From: Gnetum montanum
Taxonomy: Eukaryota > Streptophyta > Gnetopsida > Gnetales > Gnetaceae
Reading direction: 5' to 3'
Length of the DNA stretch: 64,000 nucleotides
Assembly (NCBI GenBank): GCA_015680685.1
Contig: MNCI01004927.1
Coordinates: forward strand, 381-64,380
The notes under the pieces are model-generated. The model saw only the letters and a list, made by a program, of their open reading frames with translations. It ran no database searches and was not told where the DNA came from. The position numbers and the translations under genes are program-made. Shown here one piece after another: positions 10,150 to 22,329 of the stretch; positions within the stretch are counted from its first letter, which is position 1; each line of letters begins with the position of its first letter.

Positions 10150-11410
10150 ATGGGATAACAAAGAGGAGGAGAGCCCACTCTCTGACTAATTTCCTAATGA
10201 ACTCCTCTTTGTTGGTGTAATAAATGAACAAGTGTCCACAGAACCAAAATGGTATGATGACATCCTCACTTATCTTCTTACTTAAGATATGCCACAAGTT
10301 TTGGACTACATGAAGAAAAAACATTTTATTCATTAGGCTAAATGCTTCATAGAAATCAATGAACACCTATACAAGGTCTGTGTTGATGGCCTAGTTCATT
10401 GGTGTGTACTTAATGTTGATCAACTACGCATTCTCTAGGACACTCATGAGGGTCCTTTTGGAGGCCATTATGCTAGGAGACGCATGAAAATTAAGATCAT
10501 GATGGTAGGGTATTATTGACCAACCAACTTCAAGGACATCCATCAATTTGTTGGCTCTTGTGAATGCTATCAATGAGATGGTGGGTTGACCGCTTGAATG
10601 GAGAGACCTTAATAGTGGATTCAACCACTAGAACCCGTCAACATATGGGGCATAGACTTCATGGATCTCATCATATCCATGTTTAATGGAAAGGCATACA
10701 TTATTATTGTCATTGATTATTGTACAAAATCATTAGAAGCAACAATCGTCATTGACTGTACATCATCTACTGCTTCGTGGTTTGTACAACAAAATGTTGT
10801 AAATAGGTTTGGGATGCCATGTGCATTGATTTCTGACAACAGAACCCATTTCACAAGCATTACTTTTTGCAAGCTTATGCAACACTTGGGGGTTGAACAT
10901 AAATTAGCAACATCCTACCCCCCCCAAGCCAATGGTCAAGCAGAGGTTACTAATAGGGAGATTACAAAGATGTTAACAAGAGTTAACAAATACAGGAGAG
11001 ACTGGAGCACAAAACTTAATGATGTCATTTGGGCCTACTACTCAACATGGAAACTCCCTATAGGCTACTCTTCCTATGAGCTGGTATACGGGAAATTCAA
11101 TTCAAGCTTTCTACACTTTTAAAAACATGTGACCTAGATCTTGATCTAAGTCTAGCATAAAGAGAAAGATTCATCAACCTTAATGTGCTAGATGAAAATC
11201 GATTAGTGGCCCTGTCCTTAGGATAAGGAAAGTAAAATTTCAACCTAGAGATAAGGTTCTCTACTAGAATTACACACACGTACCTCAACGAACTAAGTTC
11301 TAAACATTGTGGGAAGGACCTTACATCATTCATGAAACTTTTTCTTCTGGGGCCATGTTAATTTACAAACTTGAGAGCTTGAACAAAAAGTAGCTGATCA
11401 AAATGCAACA
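10150..11410 (+). pseudogene. Element A integrase (core D,D,E still open)
   Basis: The linker (FPNELLFV-x-x-INEQV) is followed by the H2C2 zinc domain (HTHEGPFGGHYARRR near 10440, then C-x2-C within CECYQ near 10560), then the core with WGIDFMD (first Asp codon 10655-10657), SDN (second Asp 10835-10837) and QAEVTN (Glu 10943-10945). The Asp-Glu spacing fits D-35-E. The reading frame is open from about 10630 to 11122, so the catalytic triad survives although stops lie upstream and downstream. A conserved end (ESLN then VKPFHEPK) runs to about 11430. It would insert cDNA into the host genome. There is no chromodomain, as expected for Athila/Tat-type elements. Confidence 0.85.
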
Positions 11411-11510
11411 AGTAAAACCTTTCCATGAACCTAAGTAAGCTAGTACAAAAAATACCTCGTCAGATGGATAACCACGCTCAATTTTTTGTATCTCCTCCCT
11501 ACAACTTAGT

Positions 11511-11526
11511 CATGGGGGAGATGGCC
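11511..11526 (+). promoter_or_regulatory. Internal polypurine-tract-like site
   Basis: CATGGGGGAGATGGCC just past the end of the pol region. It shares TCATGGGGG with the terminal polypurine tracts of B and E, and is kept at the equivalent place in elements B, D and E. It could be a second plus-strand primer site. This is inference. Confidence 0.45.
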
Positions 11527-13478
11527 ATTCATGCTAATCATTATAGTGGCTCCTCAATTTTTTCATCTTTTTGTTTTTCATGTTTTTTATTTTACACTTT
11601 GTTATTTTTCCAAATTTTTGTTTGACAACATCATTAGTATGTTTTATATTTCTTGAATATTTTACAGTTTCTTGTATATTTTATTCTATTTTTGTGTGAT
11701 TTTTTCATGATTTTTGCTCATAAAGTGCCTTATTGCCAACAAGACACAATGGTGCTGTAGCTGTATGCTAATGGTGTTTTGTACTTAACATTTTTGATTA
11801 TCAATATCTAGTTTCTATTTTTAAATTTTGATGACTAATAACTAAGATAGGTTTCTTTTTCATGGAACAAGTAGTGAGTCCATGTCATACACCTATCCAC
11901 AAACTCTATGGTTTTCCTTGTTTTGGGAATATGAGGTCCCTTTTTCATTAATAAAACTTTAACGAACTTGTGACCTTGGTAGTTTTCAAGATTGGAAAAG
12001 ATTCAAAGGTCTTAAAAGGGTGTGAGCTCAAGGGGTTTCAAAGCTATTTGTACCTACTACCATCTTAAGTGCAAGTGTGTTTTTCATGGATTTCTTATCA
12101 TTTCGTGTTGATCAATAACAAGAAGTTGAATAAGTCTTTGCATGGTGTGGTTCTCATCCAAAAATTTATTAAAAAAACAAAACATGATGGGACAAAATAA
12201 ATTGACTACAAGCATTGGTTATGAGACTAAAAAGACATGTTACCCATGCCTAAAGGTCCCCTCTAACTAAGGCCCTTTCTCACTTCTTACTTCTCTTTTA
12301 TTCTCAAATAAGGAATGGTGGTTGTTTGTGGGAGCATTCTTGTGTCTTGAGGGGTTAGACCAGTCCTAGAGTGGTGATGTGAAGTCACTGAAAGTGGTTG
12401 TTTTTGGTTTGGAATAAGATTGGACTCTATCCAGTCATTTAATCACAAATTCCACATGGGATTTCATGTGACCAGGACTAAGAACTCCATTCCACTCTCT
12501 CTATCATCATTAATGCTTCTATAACTTACCTTAGTGCTAGTTGTCCATGTTTTCAATTAATGTCTTAGTTTTATGTGTTGGAATTTCAAAATAGATTCTC
12601 AAGGTTTGGTCCTTAACTTTTCATAATTATTAATCAACTATGGGGCCCGTAGACTCCTTGGTTGAGGTTATGCAAGGGCAAAAAGGGAATGTGCTACTAT
12701 GGGGAGAATCCACTTGTATATCTCATGGTTTGGTTAGCTAAGCTCCCTACTCTTAGACATTTTTGCAAGTAATTTTTTCGTGCACTCTATCGTGCATCCA
12801 ACTATGTGCTCCTTAAGGATTTCTTCTTCATCAAATCTCATTCTCAAATCATTTCTGCATTTTCTAAACTTCAACACACTCTTCTAATATTTTCATCATG
12901 ATCTTCACTTTTTGGGCTTCATTGTGAGCCAAATTTTGTTTATAAAATCCTTGTTTTTCATTGCTTTTGACAAAGTCAATGGTGGTTAATAGCTACATCG
13001 ACTAGGCCCAATCAATGTAACACAAAAATCCTATGAATATAGCCCAACACATTGAAATTTTTTCTCATTTGCATAAAAACAAGAGGGAAATTTTGCAATT
13101 TTACAAAGCCCAAAACCTTCCATAGCCCATAACATTTATTCCATTTGTCCAAATCACTCTGTTCTTTCATCCTGTAGCTATCGGAGGTAAGCTCTTAGTC
13201 TCGGAGGCCACAAACCTTAAGGTTTTTAACAAAAAGTTTTCAAAATTTTTCTAACTCCTCCAAAGGGTTAATGAATAGAATAACATTAAACCATCAATTT
13301 TTGAGAGTTTAACCCTTCCAAAAAACTTTGATAAACCTAAAACTAATTATTAATATTAAAATAATTAACCAGGACATGATCATAACTTAGCCAAGTGTAA
13401 CTACCCCAAGAGATAAGGTATTCCAATTATTTCAAGTTACACATTAACTACTAAACCTCGGTCATGTTGTGATCATAG
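11527..13478 (+). other. Element A noncoding spacer between pol and ORF3
   Basis: No coding signature. A block at about 12000-12500 (including CTTTGCATGGTGTGGTTCTC at about 12137) is kept in B, D and E. Around 12990-13020 there is one decayed copy of the TCGACTAGGCC motif that is multiplied in element D. Confidence 0.6.
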
Positions 13479-16338
13479 ATGGTCCCAAGAACAAAATGGC
13501 CATAGGAAGGAGGACCATCACAACCAAGGAACAAATGATCCAAAGTTAGAGGGAACAGCAGGAACAAGCTCAGGAGCAAGTAGTAGAAACTCATGCAACA
13601 GGACCTCTTTGGGAGGAGCTTGAAGTGGAATCTATTCAACAGATTCCTAAAGAAGAGGTTGCAACTAAATAATCCCAAAGATGAGAGACATCAGAGCTCG
13701 TACCAAGACTTGAGGTCACATTGGCATAAGCTTGCCTTAACACGATCAAGCCTCGTGATGTCCAATGCTTAGTTCTCAAAGAACTGAACTTTGGACCATT
13801 CTTAGAAAATGCTCCACTAGAAGTCAAGACATAGTTGGAAAACTTTTGCATATGGCCAATCATCACTTCTAGTAGGGAGTGGTACATGGGAGAGACATAT
13901 CTCTTCTGAAATAGCAGAAAGGCAAGAGCCACTATGAGAATCAAGAACATTCAAGCGTCCTACTTGGCAAAAGCTATTACATAGGCTCTTGGTTTTCCTA
14001 ATTCTCACACTCATTTGGTAGAGATCTATATGCATGTAGACCCAGAGGCAAAAAGGAAGTGGACCCAATGGTGTTATGGGGTTGACCATAAGAAGTTTGG
14101 CATACTCACATTGGCAGAGTGCATATACTTCAAGATAGCATCTTATCACCTCAATCTAATGGTGAGGCCCAGCAAGGTAGCTACTTTCTTCACCTAAGCA
14201 TGTATTACTTTAAGCAAGAAATTTCTTATTAACCTTCCACAGTTAATATATTTGAAGATGGAAAAGAGTTTTAAGGAAAATGAATGTGGAAGGAAAACCC
14301 TACCCTTTCCATCCCTTATCAGAAAACTTTGTAAAAAGGTAGGGATAGTCCACTACACTAATGACACAATCAAGCATGCTACCATCACCTCTTGGTCTAA
14401 GATGATGAAAGACAAGACCCCTATCGTGTCCAAAGAAGAGAAGCAACAATCGCCACCTCCACCACCCACTCAAGAAACAAAGCCAAAGGCTTGCATAGCC
14501 ATTGAACACTTACACGAAATTCGAGAGCAACTCTTATGTGAGTAGGAGCAGTGAGTAGGAACAAGTGGTTGGGATCCATTTGTGTACCATCCTACAATGA
14601 GTTACCTTAAAAAAGTGGCTCAAATAATTAGCTAGATGGAGGGAGGTGGGCCAATATTCTCAGCCCAAAGAACGTAGTTGCTCATGAGGTCAAATCCTAG
14701 TGCCTGAAAGGCAATGGTATCTCTCTTACAACAATGGCAATTCCTAGAAATCTCTAGGAATGTTGCTACCTTTTTTATGTGCCTAGAGGAGGGTGAAGGG
14801 GCAACCATCTTGGTGATGTAGCACCAAGGATAGGAGATCATAGCAGAAGTGGTTGCTAATCAAATCGTTGAAGCACTGAATGCACTTGCGGTGTATGTAC
14901 CAGACATTTTTGCACTCAAAGATGTGCAAACATCCATAGTGATTGTTAGTGATTTATTTAGTGTAGTCTAACACGAGGAATTGCTAGACCAACTAGTGGG
15001 AACCAAGAAATTGATTCTAGATATCTTTGATTTTCTAGATAACATCATTGTAACCCAATCAAAGCTACTTGAAGCTAAGGGCAGTGCATCATTTTGGAAG
15101 GACAGCTTGAAATGGCTCAAACACAAAACCAATGTTTGGTAATAGAGGCTACTGATCCCACAGTCCTAAACCTTGCACTGACAAGAGATGAAGCTTTTAA
15201 ATAACTTTAAGATAGACAGAAATAGGTTGTGATAGGGATGGTGATAGCCATCTTTGACTAGTCTATGGCTAAGGTCAAGCCATGTTTAGTTCAAAAGGAC
15301 TTGATCCAGATGTGCCTAGAGAATGAGATGCTAACTGCAGAAAATCATCACCTGTAGAATGTTGATGTGTAGAAACAAAAAATGCAAGAATTTGTCCATC
15401 AATAGTAGGAATAACTAGCCAAGGTGAACACTAAGCTTAAGAGATTGTCAGCGGAGAATAAAAATCTCTCTATGAAGGAAATCCATGCCTTATGCCAAAA
15501 ATTTGTGGTTGAGATTGTCGCCTAGAAGAATGAGGCTCTCAAATTTGAAAGAGTCAAGAACCACTACAAAGATTAGGTTAGCCTATAGAAGGAAGTTAAT
15601 GAAAAACATTTCTAAATGGCTAAGGTAAAAGTCAATGAGATTGTTTAACAACTCTAGCAAGGAAAAGAGGTGTGGCAACCTATCATTAATGGGATAGATG
15701 CCTACAACAAAGCAAAGATCCACATGAAGTAGTTGTAGATTGAAGAGATGACTGAATATATGAAGCTTGCTAACCTCTGATATGGAAACCTAGCAATGTT
15801 GATTGCTAGATGACTACCGTCAAAGTTGGAAAACTAGGTGGTTAGCTTGTACTTATTGTACAAGGTAGAGTTTAAGCACCATAAGGAAACCAAGTAAAAG
15901 CTTGAGACTACAAACGCTAAACTCAAAGTTCTTAGGGCAAGATTCACTGGTCAAAGATGAATTGCTAAGAACCTGGCCAAAAGAATGAATGATTACAAGG
16001 AGCTGCAAAATGCAATCAAGGTGTTTGACATCAAATGCAAACAATTTGTTGCTTGGTTCATTAATGTTAAGAAGCTATTACCAAGAATGACCTATCCTTG
16101 GAATGTGCCCATTCTAGCCCACATTGGCAAAGCGATGTGGGCCGTGCACAATCCTAGGAGTAAGAAGGAGAAGATGAAAGTATTTTTGGATGCTTTCCAT
16201 CTTCCATTGAAAGTTGCAACAGTAATAGGACAACCACAATAGCCTCAACCACCACATGTGCCTGAAGAAGGAGAAGGTCCCTTAAAACCTCAGGAGCCTC
16301 CATTGCCTCGGACCATTTAATCTTCTTCCTTTTCTTCA
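13479..16338 (+). pseudogene. Element A ORF3: plant-transposon-domain plus coiled-coil protein
   Basis: A long decayed ORF in the env position. It likely starts at ATG 13479 (the matching ATG in D begins MAPKPKFP), followed after a frame change by an acidic Gln/Glu-rich part. A domain from about 13760 to 14390 ends in LPFPSLIRKLCKKVGI, a run like the fP-LI-x-LC-x-x-x-GV end of the family annotated as putative plant transposon protein (Transposase_32-like). Then come a Pro-rich linker (about 14450), a Lys/Glu/Leu-rich coiled-coil-like stretch (about 15250-16060) and a Gln/Pro-rich end (about 16200-16320). No signal peptide or membrane segment is visible, so it is unlike an envelope protein. 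Many stops are single C-to-T type changes. The function is unknown. Confidence 0.6.
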
Positions 16339-16540
16339 TGCCATTAGAGGAATGATGTTTGTTAATTATATCTTAGTGTTCAATTTTGTAATCCTAAACA
16401 TCAAAAAATTTTGTAATGATCATATATCTGTACACTTGGGCACTTAGTGTTTATTTATGTTTTCTGTATGTTTGTCATTAATCAATAATCCCATACCTTC
16501 CAAATTTGTAAAGAACTCAAGGATGAGTTTTCATTCATTC

Positions 16541-16549
16541 TTGGGGGTA
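16541..16549 (+). promoter_or_regulatory. Element A polypurine tract
   Basis: TTGGGGGTA abuts the 3' LTR start TGATGAATTG. This is the expected primer for plus-strand cDNA synthesis. Confidence 0.75.
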
Positions 16550-17385
16550 TGATGAATTGTAGATTGGTTGCATCAATTAAGCCTTGTCGACACATGATTT
16601 GATGTGTTGACATGGTCCCATTGATGTAGCATCTATTTTCACCTATAAATACGTGCTCACTTGTCATGTTTATGGCATGCCTTATCATAGTTGTAGTAGA
16701 GCTCTTACAATTTTATCAGTTGGAAGTTATAATATTTTTCTAAGTACTCACAGTAGGAGTCAAGAGTGTACAAATCTTTATTCGAGCACTGTTGTACCTG
16801 AGCATAACACTATGTGCAACAATAAAGACAAGCTTTTTGATAAACCTTGGAGCACTTTGAAATAGATTAATTATTTATTTATGCATTTACTTTTTTATGC
16901 AATTTTCTTAAATGCTTTAAGTAATTAAATAATTAATTAGGATAAACTAAGCTAGATTAAGTAGTGTTTAATTAAGCACATAAGTACGACCACTTCGAGC
17001 ATGCATGTATGTTTGGTAACCCAAAAGTGTTATGCATGTTTAGGATGTGTACAGAAAGTGGGACTAGATGCTTATGTTAGGAATAGTTAGACCTTCGTTG
17101 GTTAGATTAAATTAGCTATTAAATTACTTCATTCCCTTCACCCTTTATTTTCACCACCCAAAACATAAAACATAAAAATAATAAAAATCATATGCCTCGA
17201 TTACACTTAACCATACCTTTGCATATCACAAGTGTAATTGGGAAGACAATGAATGATTGTTAGGGTAATTTCACTTCTTAGAAGCTAATGTATTGGAAGA
17301 CATAGGGTCCACAAAATTCAACCGAATCATGCTTGAACACTTGGTGATTTGTATGGTTGAGTGTAGGGATACTCATGGCTCATCA
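16550..17385 (+). repeat. Element A 3' LTR
   Basis: Matches the 5' LTR along its length with scattered differences and small indels. TATAAATA lies around 16646. It ends CTCATCA followed by ATATC. The conserved word order through GTCAAGAGTGTACAAATC confirms pairing with 6487-7377. Confidence 0.85.
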
Positions 17386-17390
17386 ATATC

Positions 17391-19285
17391 TTAAACATGG
17401 ATCTTATACGGGTTCTAAGTTATTTATCTTACATGGCATATATGGTTTTTTATGTATTTTTATTTTCTTAAGGTTTTTTAAGAAAATATTTTTATTTCTC
17501 ACATGTTCCATGGAATGGTTAAGTTAATTAATTTCTAAGTATGATTTTGGGTGTATAACATAGATGGCCCAAAATTATTCATGAGAACGAATATGCCAAT
17601 AGTGTAATGCAAATGGCATTAACGAGGAACACGATAATTTTCCTATATTGTCCTACATTTGAACAAATTAGAAGTAACCATGATACTATAGTTGAAAATT
17701 TGGTTGAATTATTCCAAATCTTATCAAGAATACATGGTAATTTTCTTAATGATATTTTCAAAACTCATATCTTATGCATTTCTAGTATTTAATGGATCTA
17801 GAGGGTCTATGGATGTAATAAAATTTCAATCTTAGTTTAATTTTCAATTTCATGATCATGAAATTTGGTGATTCAACTACTAGAGAAAAAGTTCAGTACA
17901 TTTGTAGTAACTTTGAGGGAAAAAAAATTGGGTAAATAAAGATCTCATGAAGAAAGAGCTTGTAAAGAAAATGGGATAATGGAAAAAAAATAAAAGTAGC
18001 ATGAGTAGAGGGTAATTTAGCTTTTATAAATTCACATTATATTATAGTAATTAAAGTAAATTTTTTTAAAAATGCCTAAACACTTTGCATTGTGGATTTT
18101 TGAATATAAAGTGACAATGTCACTATAATGATTATAGTGTATAGTATTGGTCTTCTAAAAAGAAGTTTGATCTTTTTGAAAAGGTTGAAACTAGGAAATA
18201 AGAGAATTCTAAAGATTTTGAGTTGCTTGGTTTTAGCAAAACAACAACAATAAGTGTTAGATTTCAGAATGATAAAGATCATTATGAGGATTATCTTATA
18301 TTTTTAGAAAAGGTTCCAAAAAATAATTAAGGTGGAAAAAATTGATACATATAAATAATATATTTGGTTGAAGATTATCCGAAAAAATATTAATACCCCT
18401 TACATGGGCACATAAATTCTACCTTTAATTTAAGTTATTTTCATGGGGATTGTCATTTTGAGTGATGGTAAGTAGCTTGTTTCTCAAGTTGAAGACCTAG
18501 GTTTAAGCATGGGTGTAGCCACTTGAAGAGTTTAGGCTTTCGCTCATCTACCAATGCTTTTGGGATCCCACTTAGCATGATAACCATGGCTACACGTGAT
18601 CATTCAAGGTGATTTAAGTTAATTTGATTAACTTAGAAATATATATAGTAACCTAGAGCTATGTGTAGCCTAAATATATGTGTTTGACCTAGTCATACAT
18701 GTAACTTGGCTTGGAATTTTAAATTATTAAAAGGTATTCCAAATATTTGAAAAATGCATTTTTTATTAATAAAAATAGAATCAAAAGCATTTTTATCCAT
18801 TAACCATTACATTTATATTATAAACTATCACATTAAATTTGAATTTGCTCCCTTTTATGTATTGTTCAAAGCCTTGAATCAATATTATTGATACTTTATA
18901 ACTATAAAATTTAATAAAATAAATTAAAGGAATGTGATTGTTTAGTAGGAAAATCAACATATAATAGGATTTGTAATTTTAAATACTTAAACCATATGGA
19001 TACTTAATACATAAATATTGCTTATTTTTTATTAAAAAAACACATTTCTATATAGTTAGGCATCTTATGGACACTTTTGAATTTTTTTAAGGGTATTTCA
19101 TGGAGAAATGTAGCAAAAATGCATAATTTATGCATCAAATTCCAAGCCTACATGCACCATTTTGTTTATGATCCTATATGATTTTCTTAATTTAATTGAA
19201 TATGTTGTATCACTTGAATTATTAATTCCTGTTTTAATTAACCTTGTAAGACTATTTAGAAAGGTGCTAGAAATTGGATTAATGG
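17391..19285. other. AT-rich intergenic, no gene recognised
   Basis: No domain signature. A 60-codon open stretch near 17607 is unsupported. The segment 18460-18610 has tRNA-like box words and might be a short tRNA-derived repeat (see findings). Confidence 0.5.
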
Positions 19286-19290
19286 ATGGG

Positions 19291-20168
19291 TGATGAGTGG
19301 CGAGGTACCCCTACACTCAACCATACGAATATGAGCATAGCACGCGCGATCCGGTCGAACTCCGCAGACTAAGTGCCTACACACCTTATGGAACACTTAA
19401 GGTTAATCATTCATTATCTTCCTAGACTTACTTGTATTTGTCATGGTCGTATGGTTAAGTAAGTCTGAGGTATATGATTTTTATAGTTTTTTATGTTTTA
19501 TCTCCTAAGCTGACGAGGTGAAGGGTAAAGAGACTAATTAACTAACTTTAACTAACTAACCAAACCTTAATTAACCTAGCATCAGTATCCGTTTCCACTT
19601 ACCGTTCACACCCTGAACCAATGCAACCTTGGTTACCAAACGCTAGTCGTTGCTCGGATCACCAAGCCTAACGCACGTGCTCGAAGCGGTCGTACTGAAT
19701 GCACTTAACTAGGAGAGAAGGGTTGAGAGAGAATTAATCAACTAATAAAGCATTTAAATGATGAATAATAAATAAAAATAAGTAAAATCCTATTTAGCCT
19801 ATTCCATGCACTGCAAGGTTTATCCAAGAAGTTCGTCTTTATTGCCGTATACAAACTTGTGTTTAGGTACAATATTTGCTCGAATAAATATCCGTTCACT
19901 TTGGAGCTCCTACTGTGGGCACATGGAAATTATTGTATCTATGGAGAGATAAAACTACCAAAGTTTCACTATGGTCTAGGCCTAGAATGAGAAACAAGGT
20001 AGAGCTGCCTCTTATTTATAGATTTGACGGCGCATTGCGATATCGCGTACGCGATATCATACGGGAAGACGCGATATCGTGTATGTGATATCATGGGGAA
20101 TGCGATATCGCGGCGGATGCGATATCGCATACGTGATATCACAGCCCATGCGATATCACGTCCCATCA
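19291..20168 (-). repeat. Element B 3' LTR (878 bp)
   Basis: Plus-strand reading starts TGATGAGTGGCGAGG and ends CGTCCCATCA. A TATA box lies at 20013-20020 (minus strand) and an eight-unit palindrome array at its U3 end. It is 117 bp longer than the 5' LTR, essentially because of that array. Confidence 0.9.
20037..20160. repeat. Eight-unit GCGATATCGC palindrome array
   Basis: Units at 20037, 20051, 20071, 20086, 20102, 20119, 20133 and 20150. Three are perfect GCGATATCGC (20037, 20102, 20119), one is the palindrome GTGATATCAC (20133), and the rest are one or two transitions away. The only unit left in the other LTR of the same element is 27302-27311. Confidence 0.9.
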
Positions 20169-20178
20169 TACCCCCATG
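20169..20178 (-). promoter_or_regulatory. Element B polypurine tract
   Basis: The minus strand reads CATGGGGGTA immediately before the LTR start. Same tract and position as in E. Confidence 0.75.
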
Positions 20179-22058
20179 ACTGAATAAAAACTCATCCTCG
20201 AGTTCCTTACAAAATATTGGGACGATATGGGATTATTGACTCAAAATGGAACTAATGGGATGACATGTGAACGAATAGTCATTACAAGACAAGAAAAAAT
20301 TGGTGTTCACGACAACAAGAGTGAACACTTTATACATTTGACATCAAGCCTCATTTGGCAGCTGAGAAAGAGAGAGAGAAAGAAGTTTTGCTGCTACCAA
20401 CGCCAAGATTGCGTCTTTCATTGTCCATTTGTAAGCACACCATCCATCTTGCTCCTTGCATAGCTGCTTTCAGCACTGCTCCATTCCGAGTGTTCCCTCC
20501 AGATCTAATCCATTGTTGCATGATTGCCATTTGCACACACAACATAGTCTTTTGTTAGCAAGGATAAATGAATCATAATGCTATTGATACCTTGCTTCGG
20601 TGAAAGGTCCATTGGCTAAGTTGTGGTATGGCTAATACGGGTTTGGAGATATATTCATGGTGACTACCGAAGGTGTAGGGGTTAGGAGAAAATTGAAAAA
20701 ATTTGGGTCTGGACCCCCATGTCTAAGAGTGAACCTCCAATAGCGATAGAATGGAGAAAGAAAAGGAACAAGAAAGATGGAGAAAAAGAGACAACTATGA
20801 CATCGATGAAATGGATGTCAAGATGAAAATGAACAAAATAAAATGGATTGCAAAAATGTTAGGGGAAAGAATTTAACTGGTGCACCAAATAGGAATGTCA
20901 GTGGGTCCTTCCCAAAGCAGGTTCATGCCCTTAATGCCCTGACAATCCCACATTCAAAAAGTCCGTAGGCTCTAGGAATGTCATTTGGAATAAGAGTTAA
21001 AGTCTTAACCACAAGAATTTACCAAAAAGAAAACAATGTGTCAACCAAAATATACACTAAAGATACAACCGGCAATGAGGTGAACAATGGAGAGAAGAGA
21101 ATGGAATGGAATCCCAAGAACAAGGTGGTGTATAGCCCCTTGTATGTTTCATGGTTAATGTGACTTAGCAAATCCCATTCCAAGTCTAGCCTCAAAAAAA
21201 CCACATCCAGTGACTTTGCATTAATGCATTCGGTCAAACCATCCACTTGAAGTAATAAGAATGGCTTCACCTAAGAGCCACCACCATTCCGAAGAAATGA
21301 GGAGGAGAGAATGGGAAGCGAGAAAAGCCTTAGTTAGAGGGAACATTTTTATTTTAGTTCCATAACCAGTGCTTGTAGCCCAAATATGATTTCGTCTAAG
21401 GGATGTGCTTTGAATTCGCACTTTTTTTTGCTTTTTATATTTATGCGTGAGAACCACACCATGCAAAGACTCTGTTATTTTTATTAGCTCAACTTTTTGA
21501 TAATTGGGTAATGTCGAAACGGTAAGATAACTCAAGAAGAAAACATCCAAGAACCCAAGAGAACGGCCAACAAAAATGTGTTAAGTTCCCTTGAAGTCAC
21601 CCTTTTCAATCCTTGAGTCCTTCCTTAGTTTGAGAAATGCCTAGTCACCGATTCGTTATAGTTCTTATTTAAAAAGGAACTGTACATTTCCAAGCTGAGA
21701 GAGACCATAGAAATCCATGGATGTATGGATGAAGTCGACTCATTGCCTGTCATATCAAAAGAACCATACCTTAGTATCAACATCATAACTTAAAGGTAAA
21801 AACCAAACATTAGCAATCAATAGGAAAATAGTTCATACCATCATGAAGAACACTTATTAAATGACAAACTTACAAGGTGGATAACACATGCACACACACA
21901 CAAACAAAATGAAAAAGTATAACGATGTTGTAAAACAAAAAACAAGAAAAGTTAAAGAAATATGTAAAACAAAGACATGTAAAACAAAAACGTGTAAAAC
22001 AAAAGCATGTAAAAAAAAACTAAAAAGAACTGAGGGCCCCGAATGATTAGCATAGGTG
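20179..22058 (-). other. Element B noncoding 3' region
   Basis: No coding signature. Contains the conserved block shared with A, D and E (about 21160-21700; a CATGGTGTGGTTCTCA word on the minus strand around 21450) and a stretch (20400-20730) that matches the inverted piece of E at 56028-56437. Confidence 0.65.
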
Positions 22059-22073
22059 GCCATCTCCCCCATG
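22059..22073 (-). promoter_or_regulatory. Internal polypurine-tract-like site
   Basis: The minus strand reads CATGGGGGAGATGGC just after the end of the protease ORF, equivalent to the sites in A, D and E. Confidence 0.45.
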
Positions 22074-22329
22074 ATTGAATGGAAAGGGAGAGATCCAAAA
22101 TAATGAGCGCCTGTTTGAATTTCTTAAAAGTGTCCAACTTCTCCTGATTGATGTTTTAAGATTAAGGGGTGGAAGTTGGCGATGCTCATACTCCAATGTA
22201 TCTATGCCTTCGTTATGGGCATGAGTTGCTCCTCTAGTTCTTTCCATGCATGTTGGTCGGTTGCTCTTTCAATTAGCTGTCAACCACGGGGTGTCCACTT
22301 GTTGTGTGGTTGCTACATACAAGCACCTT

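Larger units (their letters stand above)
6487..17385 (+). mobile_element. Element A: Athila/Tat-like gypsy element, RT deleted
   Basis: Two direct LTRs (6487-7377 and 16550-17385) start TGATGAATTGTAGA and end near CTCA(C/T)CA. A tRNA-Asp-type primer site follows the first and a G-rich polypurine tract precedes the second. The flanks ATATG (6482-6486) and ATATC (17386-17390) are a probable 5-bp target duplication with one change. Order: LTR, primer site, gag, protease stub, integrase, long noncoding stretch, extra ORF, polypurine tract, LTR. RT and RNase H are missing at a deletion joint near 10128. LTR copies differ at roughly one site in eight to ten over the parts compared by eye, so it is an old insertion. 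Confidence 0.85.

Noticed and set aside
13479-16338. ORF3 as a retroviral-type envelope gene
   Set aside because: Position fits, but no signal peptide, membrane segment or furin-like site can be seen, and the best resemblance is to a plant transposon-associated domain.
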